A stretch of 64,000 nt of DNA from AP-15 sp963703745 (GTDB lineage: Bacteria > Pseudomonadota > Alphaproteobacteria > ATCC43930 > CGMCC-115725). The DNA is taken from NCBI GenBank assembly GCA_963703745.1, contig CAVPFL010000004.1, positions 248,001-312,000 on the forward strand, in the 5' to 3' direction. Below, piece by piece: positions 62,374-64,000 of this stretch; position 1 is the stretch's first letter, and the number at the start of each line of letters is the position of its first letter. A model generated the notes under the pieces. The model worked only from the letters and a program-made list of their open reading frames with translations, made no database searches and had not been told where the DNA came from. The translations under genes were made by a program, and so were the position numbers.

Positions 62374-62634
62374 CGAGGTGTCAAAGGGTCGGATATCCGG
62401 CCCCGGCGCTGCGCCAATCGTGGGCGTCTGCCCAAGACTTGGCCAAGGGAAGCAGCTGGTCCGGGAATGAGGTCCGGATGGATCTGATCCGGCGATCCCG
62501 GCCCGGATCGGCCCTCGCGAACATTGCGCGGGCCCGGACCTGAGGTTTCTGTCACAAGAATCGTGCCAGAGGCGCTTGCGGCGCCCGAGCCGGCGCTCTT
62601 AGGATGCACCGGCCTCCGTATCGAAAGCACTGCG

Positions 62635-63516
62635 ATGCCACACATCACGACCGATGACGGCGTCCGCCTCTATTACGAGGAGACAGGATCGGGTGCACCG
62701 ATCGTCTTTGTCCACGAATTCGCCGACGATTACCGCGGCTTCGAGCCGCAAATCCGCTATTTTGCGCGGCGCTATCGCTGTGTGGCTTACAATGCCCGCG
62801 GCTACCCGCCTTCCGACGTGCCGGAGGATCCCGCCCGCTATTCACAGGAACGCGCCCGCGACGATATCCGCGCCGTCCTCGACGAGCTCGGGATCGCCAA
62901 AGCGCATGTCGTGGGCCTTTCGATGGGCGGTTTTGCGACATTGCATTTCGGCTTGGCCTATCCCGGCAGAGCGGTATCCCTCGTCGTCGCCGGATGCGGC
63001 TATGGCGCCGAGCCGGGCAAACGGCAGCAATTCCACGACGAGACCGCAAAGACCGCGGCGTTGATCGAAAGCGCCGGCATGAAGGTCGCCTCCGAGACCT
63101 ATGCGCGCGGCCCGACACGAGTGCAATTTCAGAACAAGGACCCGCGTGGCTGGGCCGAGTTTGCCGGGCATCTCGCCGAGCACTCGACCCCGGGCTCGGC
63201 GAAGACGATGCGCGGCGTGCAGGCGCGCCGACCCTCGCTGTGGGATCTGACCGGTCATATGCGCAACCTCGAGGTGCCGACACTGATCATGACCGGCGAC
63301 GAGGACGACCCGTGCCTCGAACCAGGCCTGCTGATGAAACGCACGATCCCGGCCGCAGCACTCGTTGTCTTCCCGAATACCGGGCACGCGGTCAACCTCG
63401 AAGAGCCGGACCTGTTCAATCGCAGCTGCGCCGAGTTCTTTCACCAAGTCGAGAGCGGCCGCTGGCCGCGCCGCGATCCGCGTTCGCAGACCGGTTCGAT
63501 CCTCGGCGTACGGTGA
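62635..63516 (+). CDS. Alpha/beta hydrolase
   Basis: 293 aa, start MPHITTDDGVRLYYEETGSG at 62635; the frame is open for 37 codons before it without homology. Catalytic triad visible: nucleophile Ser in VVGLSMGGFATLH (about 101), Asp in LIMTGDEDDPC (about 225), His in FPNTGHAVNLEEPD (about 253). Oxyanion region HEFADDYRGFEPQ. Substrate unknown. Its stop TGA overlaps the GTG of the next gene (GTGA), so the two are co-translated. Confidence 0.92.
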   Translation: MPHITTDDGVRLYYEETGSGAPIVFVHEFADDYRGFEPQIRYFARRYRCVAYNARGYPPSDVPEDPARYSQERARDDIRAVLDELGIAKAHVVGLSMGGFATLHFGLAYPGRAVSLVVAGCGYGAEPGKRQQFHDETAKTAALIESAGMKVASETYARGPTRVQFQNKDPRGWAEFAGHLAEHSTPGSAKTMRGVQARRPSLWDLTGHMRNLEVPTLIMTGDEDDPCLEPGLLMKRTIPAAALVVFPNTGHAVNLEEPDLFNRSCAEFFHQVESGRWPRRDPRSQTGSILGVR

Positions 63517-64000
63517 TTGCCGAGCCGGAATTCACCCTCGGTATCGAGGAGGAATATTTTCTCGTCGACCTCGCCACGCGCGATGTCGTCGGCGATCCGC
63601 CCCCGGAGATGCTGACGGAATGCGAGCGGTTGCTCGGGGCGCAAGTAAGCTCGGAATTTCTGCGCTCGCAAATCGAGGTCGGAACCCGGGTTTGTGCGAG
63701 CCTCGAAGAGGCACATGCCGATCTGCGGCGGCTGCGCGCAACCGTCGCCGAGGTGGCGGCGCGGCGCGGTCTGGCGCCGGTCGCTGCCGCGACGCATCCC
63801 TTTGCCCGATGGGACGCGCAGAAGACCACCGAGCGCGACCGCTATGCGAGTTTACATCAGGATCTCCAGGGTGTCGGGCGGCGGCTGGCGATCTGCGGCC
63901 TGCACGTCCATATCGGCATTCCCGATGACGAGCTGCGCATCGACCTCTTGAACCAAGCCTCGTATTTCCTGCCCCATCTGCTGGCATTGTCGACCTCCTC
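63513..64000 (+). CDS. Carboxylate-amine ligase, GCS2/YbdK family (partial)
   Basis: Starts at GTG 63513 and runs off the window edge (about 162 codons). EPEFTLGIEEEYFLVDLATR is the characteristic opening with the metal-binding glutamates; further blocks are LRSQIEVGTRVCASLEEA, VAAATHPFARW and CGLHVHIGIPDDE with the HVH motif. The family makes gamma-glutamyl-type amide bonds (glutamate-cysteine ligase fold). Overlap with the hydrolase gene implies a joint function. Confidence 0.9.
   Translation, partial: MIAEPEFTLGIEEEYFLVDLATRDVVGDPPPEMLTECERLLGAQVSSEFLRSQIEVGTRVCASLEEAHADLRRLRATVAEVAARRGLAPVAAATHPFARWDAQKTTERDRYASLHQDLQGVGRRLAICGLHVHIGIPDDELRIDLLNQASYFLPHLLALSTS

Overview
The window is high-GC DNA from an alphaproteobacterium, most likely a Rhodospirillales-type lineage. 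Several clues point there: rsmI-yraN divergent from a penicillin-binding-protein activator lipoprotein (40 kb), rluD next to rpoH with a DUF6476-type membrane gene back to back (55-57 kb), a FixJ-type response regulator, a DUF1194 protein and a Bug-type solute-binding protein. No tRNA, rRNA or CRISPR array was recognised by eye. All family names come from reading the translations and from memory of families; no search was run.

Layout. 0-6 kb: polysaccharide deacetylase, class II aldolase, SRAP peptidase, ACMSD-like amidohydrolase and a DUF3500 protein. 6-9 kb: a sensor kinase (MASE1-PAS-HK, split into two overlapping frames) with its FixJ-type regulator. 9.2-11 kb: an intact IS630 element beside a decayed adenylate-cyclase/AAA gene. 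11-19 kb: a Gly/His-rich secreted protein, an RND efflux permease interrupted by a complete 1,473-bp IS4-type element with a 9-bp target duplication, its membrane-fusion partner, and a frameshifted wrbA. 19-25 kb: MFS exporter (joined to a GH15 fragment), HD-domain protein, tryptophan 2,3-dioxygenase, Bug-type binding protein, PQQ-type propeller. 25-30 kb: hydantoinase/oxoprolinase pair hyuB-hyuA. 30-41 kb: small secreted proteins, LLM-type and F420-type oxidoreductases, rhodanese, TPR (TTC38-like), VOC, SirB1, BON, yraN, rsmI, PBP activator. 41-45 kb: a degenerate patch with one of two copies of a TetR/secreted-protein module, an MntA-HepT toxin-antitoxin pair whose toxin has a stop at the HxY tyrosine, a small sigma-like gene pair and a PCMT-like methyltransferase. 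45-54 kb: ModA-like binding protein, dps, and a second, intact RND operon followed by the second TetR module. 55-57 kb: housekeeping rpoH/rluD. 57.5-64 kb: a methyltransferase/ATP-grasp fusion, a type III PLP decarboxylase, a DUF1194 protein, a small secreted protein, an alpha/beta hydrolase and the start of a GCS2/YbdK carboxylate-amine ligase. The last group looks like an uncharacterised amino-acid/peptide-modifying locus.

Two themes recur. First, GC-rich palindromic repeats (CCTCTCCC/GGGAGAGG and CGGGAATCC types) fill many gaps, and one of them lies in frame inside the first RND gene, where the IS4 element landed. Second, there is a high density of single-base lesions: sensor kinase, cyclase, IS4 transposase, wrbA, the first secreted-protein copy and HepT. 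Some of these may be assembly indels rather than biology, so each should be confirmed on reads.
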